From NCBI GenBank assembly GCA_001650895.1, contig LXYH01000001.1, positions 1-64,000 of the forward strand: 64,000 bases of DNA, read 5' to 3'. Position 1 is the first letter of the stretch; each line of letters opens with the position of its first letter. Shown piece by piece: positions 1 through 7,342 of this stretch. A model generated the notes under the pieces. The model searched no databases. It was not told where the DNA came from and worked only from the letters and a program-made list of their open reading frames with translations. This DNA is from Rhodobacteraceae bacterium EhC02 (GTDB lineage Bacteria; Pseudomonadota; Alphaproteobacteria; Rhodobacterales; Rhodobacteraceae). A program made the translations under genes and the position numbers.

Positions 1-3
1 CCC

Positions 4-1026
4 GTGGTGCACCCCCTCATGTCCCCAGTCGCCCCCATGACCGATGCATCGGACCGGACGGCCCTCGTCTCGTGCATGCGCAACGAGGGGCTGTTTGTGC
101 TTGAATGGCTGGCCTATCATCAGGTGATCGGCTTTGACCATGTGGTCGTGGTCAGCAATGATTGCACCGATGGGTCTGATGCGCTGCTGGATGCGCTGGC
201 CGACGCGGGCCATCTGACCCATATCCGCCAGACCGTCCCCCATGGCACCCCGCCGCAGGACAGCGGCATGGCGCTGGTCCTTGACTGGGCGCGGGCAGAG
301 GGCGTGACATGGCTTTTGCACATTGACAGCGACGAATTCCTGAACATCACCGCAGGCGACGGGCGCTTGCCCACCCTGATGGCCAACGCGGTCGAGGCGG
401 ATGTCGTCGCGATCCCGTGGCAGCTGTTCGGTGATGCGGGCATCACCGAATGGGTCCCCGGCATGGCGGTGCTGCCCAGCTTCACCCGCGCCGAACCGGC
501 ACCAGAGCCGCGCGTGACCAAATCGAAATGCCTGTTCCGTGCCGCCAGCTTTGCCGCCGCCACCGATCACAACCCGCGCCATCCGCTGGTCGATGCACCG
601 CGCGTCGTGAACCCCGACGGCACCCCCCTGAACGCCGCAAGCCTCTACCAGGATCGTTCCAGCCGGTTTCGCCCGCATGATCTGGCCGCGACCAACGCGA
701 CCGCCCGGATCAATCACTATGCCGTCAAATCCCGTGATCTGTTCATGATGAAGAACGATCGCGGCGACGGGCAGGGCAAGATCGGCGAGACGAAATACCA
801 TCCGGGATCCAACTGGCACCGCAGCGCCAACAAGAACGATGTCGAGGACCGCAGGGTCCTGCGTCACTGGCCGGAAACCGAAGCGCGCCTGGCCACCCTC
901 CGGCAAGACCCCGCCATCGCAGCGGCGGAACAGGCCTGTTTCGACTGGTTCACCACGCGCAAATCCGCCATCCTGACGCCTGACACTCTGGCCATCTGGA
1001 CCCGCCGCGAAAGGCCGCAGACATGA
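4..1026 (+). CDS. Glycosyltransferase family 2 protein
   Basis: Probable cytoplasmic glycosyltransferase of the GT2-like group common in Rhodobacterales (Glyco_tranf_2_4 type). Near the N-terminus it has SCMRNEGLFVLEWLAYHQ followed by VVVVSNDCTDGSD, the nucleotide-sugar binding fold of this group. A DSDEF element (in LLHIDSDEFLNI) around residue 104 fits the metal-binding DxD-type motif. The acceptor is not evident. The start is uncertain: GTG at 4 and ATGs at 19 and 37 are in frame, none has a clear ribosome binding site, and the frame is open to the window edge, so it could begin upstream. Its stop overlaps the next ATG (ATGA), suggesting coupling to the MAPEG gene. Confidence 0.75.
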   Translation: MVHPLMSPVAPMTDASDRTALVSCMRNEGLFVLEWLAYHQVIGFDHVVVVSNDCTDGSDALLDALADAGHLTHIRQTVPHGTPPQDSGMALVLDWARAEGVTWLLHIDSDEFLNITAGDGRLPTLMANAVEADVVAIPWQLFGDAGITEWVPGMAVLPSFTRAEPAPEPRVTKSKCLFRAASFAAATDHNPRHPLVDAPRVVNPDGTPLNAASLYQDRSSRFRPHDLAATNATARINHYAVKSRDLFMMKNDRGDGQGKIGETKYHPGSNWHRSANKNDVEDRRVLRHWPETEARLATLRQDPAIAAAEQACFDWFTTRKSAILTPDTLAIWTRRERPQT

Positions 1027-1445
1027 CGCAGACCATGACACCGGAACTGACCGCGCTGGCCCTTGCCGGTCTGTTGCAGGTCGTGCAATTCGCGCTGATG
1101 TCGATCCCCGCCAATCTGGAACTGGGCCCCGGCAAGACGCTGGGCCCGCGCGATCCCGACCGGCTGGGCAAGCCGCTGATCGAACAGGTCAGCCCGCGCA
1201 CCGGGCGGCTGTTCCGCGCGCTGAACAACCATTTCGAAGGGCTGATCCTGTTCACCCTGGCGGTGGTCGTCGTCACCCTGTCGGGGCAATCCAGCGGCTT
1301 TACCGCTGCCTGCGCCTGGACCTACCTGGTCGCGCGCCTGCTTTACGTGCCCGCCTATGCTTTCGGCCTTGTGCCGTGGCGGTCGCTGATCTGGATGGTC
1401 GGCTTCGGCGCCACCACCCTCATGCTGCTGGCGGCGCTGGTCTGA
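1023..1445 (+). CDS. MAPEG family membrane protein
   Basis: A 140-residue integral membrane protein of the MAPEG superfamily (eicosanoid/glutathione metabolism-like; bacterial members mostly uncharacterised). It shows about four hydrophobic segments: the N-terminal LTALALAGLLQVVQFAL, a central LILFTLAVVVVTL, YLVARLLYVPAYAFG and the C-terminal FGATTLMLLAALV. The polar stretch GKPLIEQVSPRTGRLFRALNNHFEGL between the first two is typical, with the family-like R-x-x-R-A-x-x-N-x-x-E pattern. The ATG overlaps the glycosyltransferase stop by 4 nt. The substrate cannot be predicted. Confidence 0.8.
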   Translation: MTQTMTPELTALALAGLLQVVQFALMSIPANLELGPGKTLGPRDPDRLGKPLIEQVSPRTGRLFRALNNHFEGLILFTLAVVVVTLSGQSSGFTAACAWTYLVARLLYVPAYAFGLVPWRSLIWMVGFGATTLMLLAALV

Positions 1446-1502
1446 TGCCCATGCCGCAGCCCGAACCCTTTGCAATTCCCACGGCCTCAAGGAGATTTCC
1501 CC

Positions 1503-2891
1503 ATGGCAAGCTATGACGTGATCATCATCGGCGCAGGCCCCGGCGGCTATGTCGCCGCCATCCGCTGCGCCCAGCTGGGCCTCAAGACCGCCTGTGTCGA
1601 AGGCCGCGCCACCCTTGGCGGCACCTGCCTGAACGTCGGCTGCATCCCCTCCAAGGCCATGCTCCACGCCAGCCACATGCTGCACGAGGCGGAACACAAC
1701 TTCGCCAAGATGGGCCTCAAGGGGAAATCGCCCTCGGTCGACTGGAAACAGATGCTGGCCTACAAGGACGAAACCGTCGAGGGCAATACCAAGGGCATCG
1801 AATTCCTGTTCAAGAAGAACAAGATCGACTGGTTGAAAGGTTGGGGCTCGATCCCCGCGCCCGGCAAGGTCAAGGTCGGCGACGAGGTGCATGAGGCCAG
1901 GAACATCGTCATCGCATCGGGTTCCGAACCCTCCAGCCTGCCCGGCGTCACCGTCGACGAAGAGATCGTCGTCACCTCGACCGGCGCGCTGACCCTGGGC
2001 AAGATTCCGAAAACCATGGTGGTGATCGGCGCGGGCGTGATCGGCCTGGAACTGGGGTCGGTCTATTCCCGTCTGGGCACGCAGGTCACCGTGGTCGAAT
2101 ACCTTGACGCGATCACCCCCGGCATGGACGCCGAGGTGCAAAAGACCTTCCAGCGGATGCTGACCAAGCAGGGCCTGACCTTCGTGATGGGCGCCGCCGT
2201 GCAGGGGGTCGAGACCCTCAAGACCAAGGCCAAGGTCACCTACAAGCTGCGCAAGGATGACAGCGAACACGTGCTGGACGCCGATTGCGTGCTGGTGGCG
2301 ACGGGCCGCAAGCCCTTCACCGACGGGCTGGGCCTGGCCGATCTGGGCATCGAAACCTCCAAGCGCGGGCAGATCGTGACGGATGCCCATTGGCAGACCA
2401 ACGTGAAGGGCATTTATGCCATCGGTGACGCCATCGACGGTCCGATGCTGGCCCATAAGGCCGAGGATGAGGGCATGGCCGTCGCCGAGGTGCTGGCCGG
2501 CAAGCATGGCCATGTGAACTATGGCGTCATTCCGGGCGTGATCTACACACACCCCGAGGTCGCCAATGTCGGCAAGACCGAACAGCAACTGAAGGAAGAG
2601 GGCGTCGCCTACAAGGTCGGCAAGTTTTCCTTCATGGGCAATGCGCGGGCCAAGGCGATGTTCCAGGGTGACGGGTTCGTCAAGATCCTTGCCGACAAGC
2701 AGACCGACCGCATCCTTGGCGCGCATATCATCGGCCCCTCGGCGGGCGATCTGATCCACGAGATCTGCGTCGCGATGGAATTCGGCGCCTCGGCACAGGA
2801 TCTGGCCCTGACCTGCCACGCCCATCCGACCGTGTCCGAAGCCGTGCGCGAAGCAGCCCTGGCCTGCGGCGATGGCCCGATCCACGCGTAA
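1503..2891 (+). CDS. lpdA: Dihydrolipoyl dehydrogenase (E3)
   Basis: FAD-dependent E3 component of 2-oxo acid dehydrogenase complexes; it reoxidises dihydrolipoamide with NAD+. The 462 residues start with the FAD Rossmann motif (IIIGAGPGG), then the redox-active disulfide in [13 protein letters not shown] (C42, C47). A second [14 protein letters not shown]-binding motif follows, and the C-terminal His-Glu pair is in HAHPTVSEA (H441, E446). The ATG at 1503 is chosen because AAGGAGAT precedes it at good spacing; an upstream in-frame start at 1470 adds non-conserved residues. A strong terminator lies 22 nt past the stop. Which complex it serves (probably 2-oxoglutarate dehydrogenase) would be shown by genes left of the window. 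Confidence 0.97.
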   Translation: MASYDVIIIGAGPGGYVAAIRCAQLGLKTACVEGRATLGGTCLNVGCIPSKAMLHASHMLHEAEHNFAKMGLKGKSPSVDWKQMLAYKDETVEGNTKGIEFLFKKNKIDWLKGWGSIPAPGKVKVGDEVHEARNIVIASGSEPSSLPGVTVDEEIVVTSTGALTLGKIPKTMVVIGAGVIGLELGSVYSRLGTQVTVVEYLDAITPGMDAEVQKTFQRMLTKQGLTFVMGAAVQGVETLKTKAKVTYKLRKDDSEHVLDADCVLVATGRKPFTDGLGLADLGIETSKRGQIVTDAHWQTNVKGIYAIGDAIDGPMLAHKAEDEGMAVAEVLAGKHGHVNYGVIPGVIYTHPEVANVGKTEQQLKEEGVAYKVGKFSFMGNARAKAMFQGDGFVKILADKQTDRILGAHIIGPSAGDLIHEICVAMEFGASAQDLALTCHAHPTVSEAVREAALACGDGPIHA

Positions 2892-2912
2892 GACGCGCCA
2901 CGCATGAACGCA

Positions 2913-2936
2913 AAAGGGGGCCGCTCGGCCCCCTTT
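2913..2936 (+). terminator. Rho-independent terminator of lpdA
   Basis: Perfect 10-bp stem AAAGGGGGCC / GGCCCCCTTT with loop GCTC, 22 nt after the lpdA stop. The A/T flanks make it usable in both directions, so it may also end the leftward transcript of the oxidase-like gene. Confidence 0.8.
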
Positions 2937-2998
2937 CTCATGCCGGGCAGTCGCCCTGCCCCGTCATCTTGCCCTGAATGTTCAAAATCCGTCGCCCG

Positions 2999-3601
2999 CT
3001 ACCACAGCGCCGCCAGCGACCGCTTTTCCCAATCGACGTCGAAATCGCTGCCGCCCATCTCGCCCGCCGTCACATCGGCGAGGATATCGCCCAGTGTCGG
3101 CAGCCCCGCCGCATCGTCACGCGCCCAGATCCCCGACCGCATCACCGCGCGCGAACACTGCGCATAGACCTCGTCCAGCCGGACCACGATCACCGTCGCG
3201 GGCAACGCGCCGTCACGCGCGAAACTTTCCCGCAAGCCGTCGTCCGCCGTCAGCTTGGCCTGACCATTCACCCGCACCATGATCTGCGATCCCGGCACCA
3301 GGAAGATCAGCGAAATCCGCCCGTCCGTCACGATATTGCGCAATGTATCCAGCCGGTTGTTGCCGCGCCAATCAGGCATGGCCAGTGTCTTGGGGTCCAG
3401 CACACGCACCACCGGGCCATCATCGCCGCGCGGGCTGCCATCGGTGCCGCCCTCGCCCACGGTCGACAGGATGCAGAAGCGCGATGCCTCGATCCAGCGG
3501 CGATAGCTGGGGGTCAAGTGTTGCGCCACCTTGCGCTGCGATCCGACAGATGCGGTGCCATAAAGCGCCTCAAGCCCCTCGGTCCGGTCGATGAATTCCA
3601 T
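2999..3601 (-). CDS. Pyridoxamine 5'-phosphate oxidase-like flavin protein
   Basis: A 200-residue protein of the split-barrel FMN-binding fold (PNPOx-like, MSMEG_1061 subgroup by resemblance). Recognisable elements are the early WIEASRFCILSTVGEGGTDGSPRGDDGPVVRVLD strand region, PDWRGNNRLDTLRNI and the later SLIFLVPGSQIMVRVNGQAKL. These are typical of general stress and heme-utilisation-type split-barrel flavoproteins rather than true pyridoxine 5'-phosphate oxidase. The real substrate is unknown. It begins 1 nt after the plsC stop, so it is the last gene of the leftward ftsE-ftsX-plsC run. Confidence 0.8.
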   Translation of the reverse strand: MEFIDRTEGLEALYGTASVGSQRKVAQHLTPSYRRWIEASRFCILSTVGEGGTDGSPRGDDGPVVRVLDPKTLAMPDWRGNNRLDTLRNIVTDGRISLIFLVPGSQIMVRVNGQAKLTADDGLRESFARDGALPATVIVVRLDEVYAQCSRAVMRSGIWARDDAAGLPTLGDILADVTAGEMGGSDFDVDWEKRSLAALW

Positions 3602-3602
3602 C

Positions 3603-4340
3603 TCAGGCCTCCTGCAGGCTGGCGCGGGCCTCGGCGATCAGGCGGTCGGACGCGGTCTCGACCTCCGACTCCAGCCGCTGCATGAAAGCATCCCGCTCCA
3701 GTCCGGGCGGGATGATCGGCAGGAACTCCGCCACGGCCAGGCCCGGCTTGCGGTAAATGCCGGTGCGGGGCCAGAACACGCCCACATTGGTTGCCACGGG
3801 CGCGCAGGGCTGTTCCATCTGCACGTAAAGCGCACCGGTCCCGACCTTGTAGGGGGCCTTCACGCCGGGGGCCACGCGGGTGCCCTGCGAATAGATGATC
3901 AGCTGCCCCGCAGGCGCGTGCCCTGTCGCCACATCGTTGAGCATCTTCTTGATCGCGATGCCGCGCTTGCCCCGGTTCACCGGGACGCAGCCCAAACGAT
4001 AGGCATAAAGCCCGATGATCGGTGTCCAGAGGATCTCGCGCTTCATGATGAAGATGGCAGAGGGCAGCGCATTGAAGATGATCAGGATATCCAGGAATGA
4101 CTGGTGCTTGGCCGCCACCAGCGCGCCCTCGGTAGGGGGCGTGCCACGCACCTCGCAGCGCAACCCCACCATCCAGCGCGCGGTCCAGAACACCCAGCGG
4201 CAATAGGCCTTGCAGCCGCGCCTTGCCCCTTCGGGTGACAGGATCGCGCCCGGCAGGTACAGCAGGCCGATCACCAGCATCATCGCATACATCTGGCCCA
4301 CGAACACAAGCGATCGCAGCCAGCGCCAGGCATGAGCCAT
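3603..4340 (-). CDS. plsC: 1-acyl-sn-glycerol-3-phosphate acyltransferase
   Basis: Membrane-associated acyltransferase making phosphatidic acid from lysophosphatidic acid. The catalytic HX4D motif is HQSFLD, and the substrate-binding block is near VPVNRGKRG; the later EGTR-type motif appears as SQGTRVAPG (S replaces E). There is an N-terminal hydrophobic anchor (SLVFVGQMYAMMLVIGLLYLPGAI). The ATG at 4340 overlaps the ftsX stop by one base (TGATG), and this fixes the start; an in-frame start 39 nt upstream would lie inside ftsX. 245 residues, a normal length. ftsE-ftsX-plsC is a recurrent alphaproteobacterial order. Confidence 0.93.
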   Translation of the reverse strand: MAHAWRWLRSLVFVGQMYAMMLVIGLLYLPGAILSPEGARRGCKAYCRWVFWTARWMVGLRCEVRGTPPTEGALVAAKHQSFLDILIIFNALPSAIFIMKREILWTPIIGLYAYRLGCVPVNRGKRGIAIKKMLNDVATGHAPAGQLIIYSQGTRVAPGVKAPYKVGTGALYVQMEQPCAPVATNVGVFWPRTGIYRKPGLAVAEFLPIIPPGLERDAFMQRLESEVETASDRLIAEARASLQEA

Positions 4341-5245
4341 CAGGACAACTCCTTCAAGGTACGATGGGCGGCCTGCCATGTGGCCGCATAGGCCACCGCA
4401 GCGCCAAGGATGGGGATGATCAGCGGCCAGACCCAGTGCCAGCCCTGAAAGCCGAGCCCGGTCAGGAAACCCGCCTCGGCCTGCGCCGATGGCAGCAGCA
4501 ATACCGCCAGCATCCCCAGAACCGTGCCCAGCGCGGCACCGGACAGCGCCCGCAAGGTGAACCGGCGCACGAAGGCCCCCGCGATATAAGCGTCGCGCGC
4601 ACCGACCAGGCGCAGCACGGCGATGACCTGCGCGTTCGCGGCCAATGCGGCCTGTGCGGCCATGGTGATCATCGCGGCCGTGGCCGCGCCGATCAGGCCG
4701 ATGGACAGCCAGCCCAGCAGCCGCAAACGGTCCGCCGCCGTGACCAGCGGACGCCGCCAGCGGGTATGATCATCCAGCACGGCGCCCGGCACTTCGGCGG
4801 CCAGACGCAAGCGCAGCCCGGCCGCGTCATAGCCCGCGTCATCTTCGATCACCTCGATCAGCTGGGGGATGGGCAGGCTTGCCACCGGCAGGTCGGGGCC
4901 GAACCACGGCTCCAGCAGGGCGCGCTGCTCGTCCTCGGACAGGGCGCGGGCCGCAGCCACGCCGGGGGTGGTTTCCAGCACCCGCAAGGCGGCTGCGGTC
5001 TGGGCCGCGCGCTGATCCATCGGTGCCGAGATCCGCAAGGTCGAGGCGCGCGCCAGTTCGTCGCCCCAGCGATCCGCCAATCGCCCCGTCGCCAGCGACA
5101 AGGCCATCGCGAAAACGGTCAGGAAGGCCATTGCGGCAGCGGCAAAGATCGTCAGCCGCGCGGTAAACCCCGTGGGTGGCACAAGCCGATCGGCCTGTGC
5201 GTCACCGGCCAGAAAGGCGGTCATGGCGGTCAGGTCGGGCTTCAC
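4340..5245 (-). CDS. ftsX: Cell division protein FtsX
   Basis: Membrane partner of FtsE in the divisome, coupling ATP hydrolysis to control of septal peptidoglycan hydrolases. 301 residues with an N-terminal cytoplasmic tail, TM1 at about 28-50 (TARLTIFAAAAMAFLTVFAMAL), a long periplasmic loop with the ECD-like segment, then three C-terminal TM segments including LLGWLSIGLIGAATAAMITMAAQ. VLRLVGARDAYIAGAFVRRF matches the FtsX coupling-loop signature. The start is GTG at 5245, overlapping the ftsE stop as GTGA; an internal ATG at 5224 is the alternative. Confidence 0.93.
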   Translation of the reverse strand: MKPDLTAMTAFLAGDAQADRLVPPTGFTARLTIFAAAAMAFLTVFAMALSLATGRLADRWGDELARASTLRISAPMDQRAAQTAAALRVLETTPGVAAARALSEDEQRALLEPWFGPDLPVASLPIPQLIEVIEDDAGYDAAGLRLRLAAEVPGAVLDDHTRWRRPLVTAADRLRLLGWLSIGLIGAATAAMITMAAQAALAANAQVIAVLRLVGARDAYIAGAFVRRFTLRALSGAALGTVLGMLAVLLLPSAQAEAGFLTGLGFQGWHWVWPLIIPILGAAVAYAATWQAAHRTLKELS

Positions 5246-5919
5246 AGGTCCGCCCCCGCCGTTTGAAGCCTGCGCTGCGAGATCCGCAGCACACGCGCCT
5301 GCACCTGGCTTTTGGCCGCGCGGATCAGGTTCATGTCATGGGTGGCGATCATGATGGTCTTGCCCATCCGGTTCAGTTCCACCAGCAATTGCAGCAGGCG
5401 TTGCGACATTTCCCAATCGATGTTGCCGGTGGGTTCATCGGCCAGGATCACCTCGGGCGACATGATGACGGCGCGGGCCAGCGCGGCGCGCTGCCGCTCA
5501 CCGCCCGAAAGCTCGGCCGGAAGGGCATCGGCGCGATGGCTCAGGCCCACCCATTTCAGAAGTTCGCGCAGGTTTTCAGCCTCGCTGTTGCGGTCGTGAC
5601 CCGACACGATCAGGGGCAGGGCCACGTTGTCGGCAACAGGCAGATGTTCCAGGAATTGCACATCCTGGTGGACAACGCCGATGCGTCGCCGCGCCAGGGC
5701 CACGTCATCGCGCGACATCGTGCGCAGATCGGCGCCGAACAGGCGGATATGCCCGGCCGTCGGCAGCAAGGCCCCGTAGCAGAGTTTCAGGAAGGTCGTC
5801 TTGCCCGCGCCGGATGGTCCGGTCAGGAAATGGAAGGACCCGGGCGACAGGGTCAGGGAAATGTCGCCAAACAACTCTCCCCCGCCGTAACTCATGGCGA
5901 CTTGTTCCAGTTCGATCAC
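5242..5919 (-). CDS. ftsE: Cell division ATP-binding protein FtsE
   Basis: Cytoplasmic ABC ATPase that pairs with FtsX. Walker A GPSGAGKT, ABC signature LSGGERQRAAL and Walker B VILADEPTGNID are all present. The GTG at 5919 (VIELEQVAMSYGGG) gives 225 residues, the usual FtsE size, and has AAAAGGGA upstream. The much longer open frame to 6165 carries a Cys-rich leader unlike any FtsE and overlaps the divergent zinc-ribbon gene, so it is not used. First gene of the leftward run; its promoter must lie in 5920-6100. Confidence 0.95.
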   Translation of the reverse strand: MIELEQVAMSYGGGELFGDISLTLSPGSFHFLTGPSGAGKTTFLKLCYGALLPTAGHIRLFGADLRTMSRDDVALARRRIGVVHQDVQFLEHLPVADNVALPLIVSGHDRNSEAENLRELLKWVGLSHRADALPAELSGGERQRAALARAVIMSPEVILADEPTGNIDWEMSQRLLQLLVELNRMGKTIMIATHDMNLIRAAKSQVQARVLRISQRRLQTAGADL

Positions 5920-6022
5920 GCCGCGATCCCTTTTCTGCCAGCTTCCCTCTTGCCTCAATGCGGGCAGTGTTGCAATCCGGTCGGCATGGGGTGGTACTGC
6001 ATCCTTTGCACTTTTCCACCAA

Positions 6023-6050
6023 TGTTTTACACCATATGGTAGACAAAACA
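6023..6050. promoter_or_regulatory. Imperfect palindrome between ftsE and zinc-ribbon gene
   Basis: TGTTTT-N2-ACCATATGGT-N4-AAAACA. The central 10 bp are a perfect palindrome, and the outer TGTTTT/AAAACA arms are complementary but offset by 2 bp. It sits in the 181-bp divergent gap, so it could be an operator controlling either gene. Not recognised as any named binding site. Confidence 0.35.
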
Positions 6051-6100
6051 CTGGACAGGCCCTGACAGCAGGCCATGCACCACAGCAGGCAGGTAGACAG

Positions 6101-7276
6101 ATGCGACTGATTTGCCCGAATTGCGGGGCACAATACGAAGTACCGCAGAGCGTCATTCCCGACACCGGGCGCGACGTTCAATGCTCCAGTTGTGGGCATA
6201 CCTGGTTCCAGAAACACCCGCTGCAGGACAATGTCCCCTCGGCTTACAGCGCCGATGACGACATGTGGGAAGACCACGAGACCGAGGACCGCCATGCGGA
6301 CGAGGCGGATGATCAATACGATTTCGCGGATGACGATGACGCGGACCTGACCGAGGACGATGAACCGCACCGGGATCAGGATGTCGCCAGCACCGAAGCG
6401 GTGCCGGAAACCACCGAGGACGAGACCGCCGAGGACGAATGGCAGGGCTTCCCGACCGATCCCGGCATGGATGACGCACCGACCGCGGACACGCGGCTTG
6501 TGCCCGACCCCGAGGATCCGTTGCCGCAATTCCCCATCGTGGACGAGGACGATTACGAGGAAGACCCGGCCCGCGACCTGCCCAGCCCGCGGCGTACCCT
6601 TGATACATCCGTGGCGGACCTGCTGCGCGAGGAAGCCGAGCGGGAGGCCCGCGCCCGCGCGGCGGAACGCGATCCCGGCCTTGAAAGCCAGCCCGAACTT
6701 GGCCTTGATGCCGGAATGACGCCCCTGCGTGAAAGCGATGCGGAACGCCGCGCGGCGGAATCGCGCGAACGCATGGCCCGCCTGCGCGGAGAAGAGCCGC
6801 CGGTCGCGCCCCCGGCCGAACCGCGTGTCGCACCGCCGCCGCCACCCAAGATCAGCCGGATCGAGCAGGACGATGACCGGATTGCCGCGGCAGCCGCCGC
6901 CGCCGTGGCCGATTCGCGCCGCGCCCTTCTGCCGGATATCGAGGAAATCAATTCAAGCCTCAGCTCGACCTCGGACCGGCGTCCGGCGCGGGCGGACGAT
7001 CACGAGAAACCCGGCAAGTCAGCCGATCCGCGCAATGCAAATGCAGCCCCCGAAAAGCCGCGCGGCTTTGCCCGTGGGTTTTCGCTTGTCCTGCTTCTGG
7101 CGGCCCTGCTTTTCGCGCTTTACATCTTCGCGCCGGCCCTGGCCGAGGCTTTTCCGGCGGCCGCGCCCGCCCTGGCAAGCTATGTCGAGGCGGTCAACGG
7201 CCTGCGCGTCATGCTGGATGCACAGTTCCAGAAGCTGTCGGTCTGGCTGGCGCAGATCGCAGGCCTGACGGGCTGA
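6101..7276 (+). CDS. Zinc-ribbon domain membrane protein with acidic linker
   Basis: 391 residues in three parts. The N-terminal MJ0042-type zinc ribbon has CPNC (C5, C8) and CSSC (C28, C31). A long very acidic region, roughly residues 50-170, is rich in D and E (for example DFADDDDADLTEDDEPHRD), followed by an Arg/Glu-rich charged part. One C-terminal TM is near residues 325-345 (SLVLLLAALLFALYIFAPALA). The ATG at 6101 starts exactly at the zinc-ribbon MRLICPNC; the longer upstream frame would overlap ftsE. Such proteins are common beside ftsEX in this order. Function unknown; possibly a membrane-tethered regulator. The family is known only by its N-terminal domain. Confidence 0.82.
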   Translation: MRLICPNCGAQYEVPQSVIPDTGRDVQCSSCGHTWFQKHPLQDNVPSAYSADDDMWEDHETEDRHADEADDQYDFADDDDADLTEDDEPHRDQDVASTEAVPETTEDETAEDEWQGFPTDPGMDDAPTADTRLVPDPEDPLPQFPIVDEDDYEEDPARDLPSPRRTLDTSVADLLREEAEREARARAAERDPGLESQPELGLDAGMTPLRESDAERRAAESRERMARLRGEEPPVAPPAEPRVAPPPPPKISRIEQDDDRIAAAAAAAVADSRRALLPDIEEINSSLSSTSDRRPARADDHEKPGKSADPRNANAAPEKPRGFARGFSLVLLLAALLFALYIFAPALAEAFPAAAPALASYVEAVNGLRVMLDAQFQKLSVWLAQIAGLTG

Positions 7277-7342
7277 TCACGCGCGCGGGACGCATGGCAC
7301 CGCCTGTGCGCGCATGCGCCCGCCCCCTGCCGCGCAATGCGG

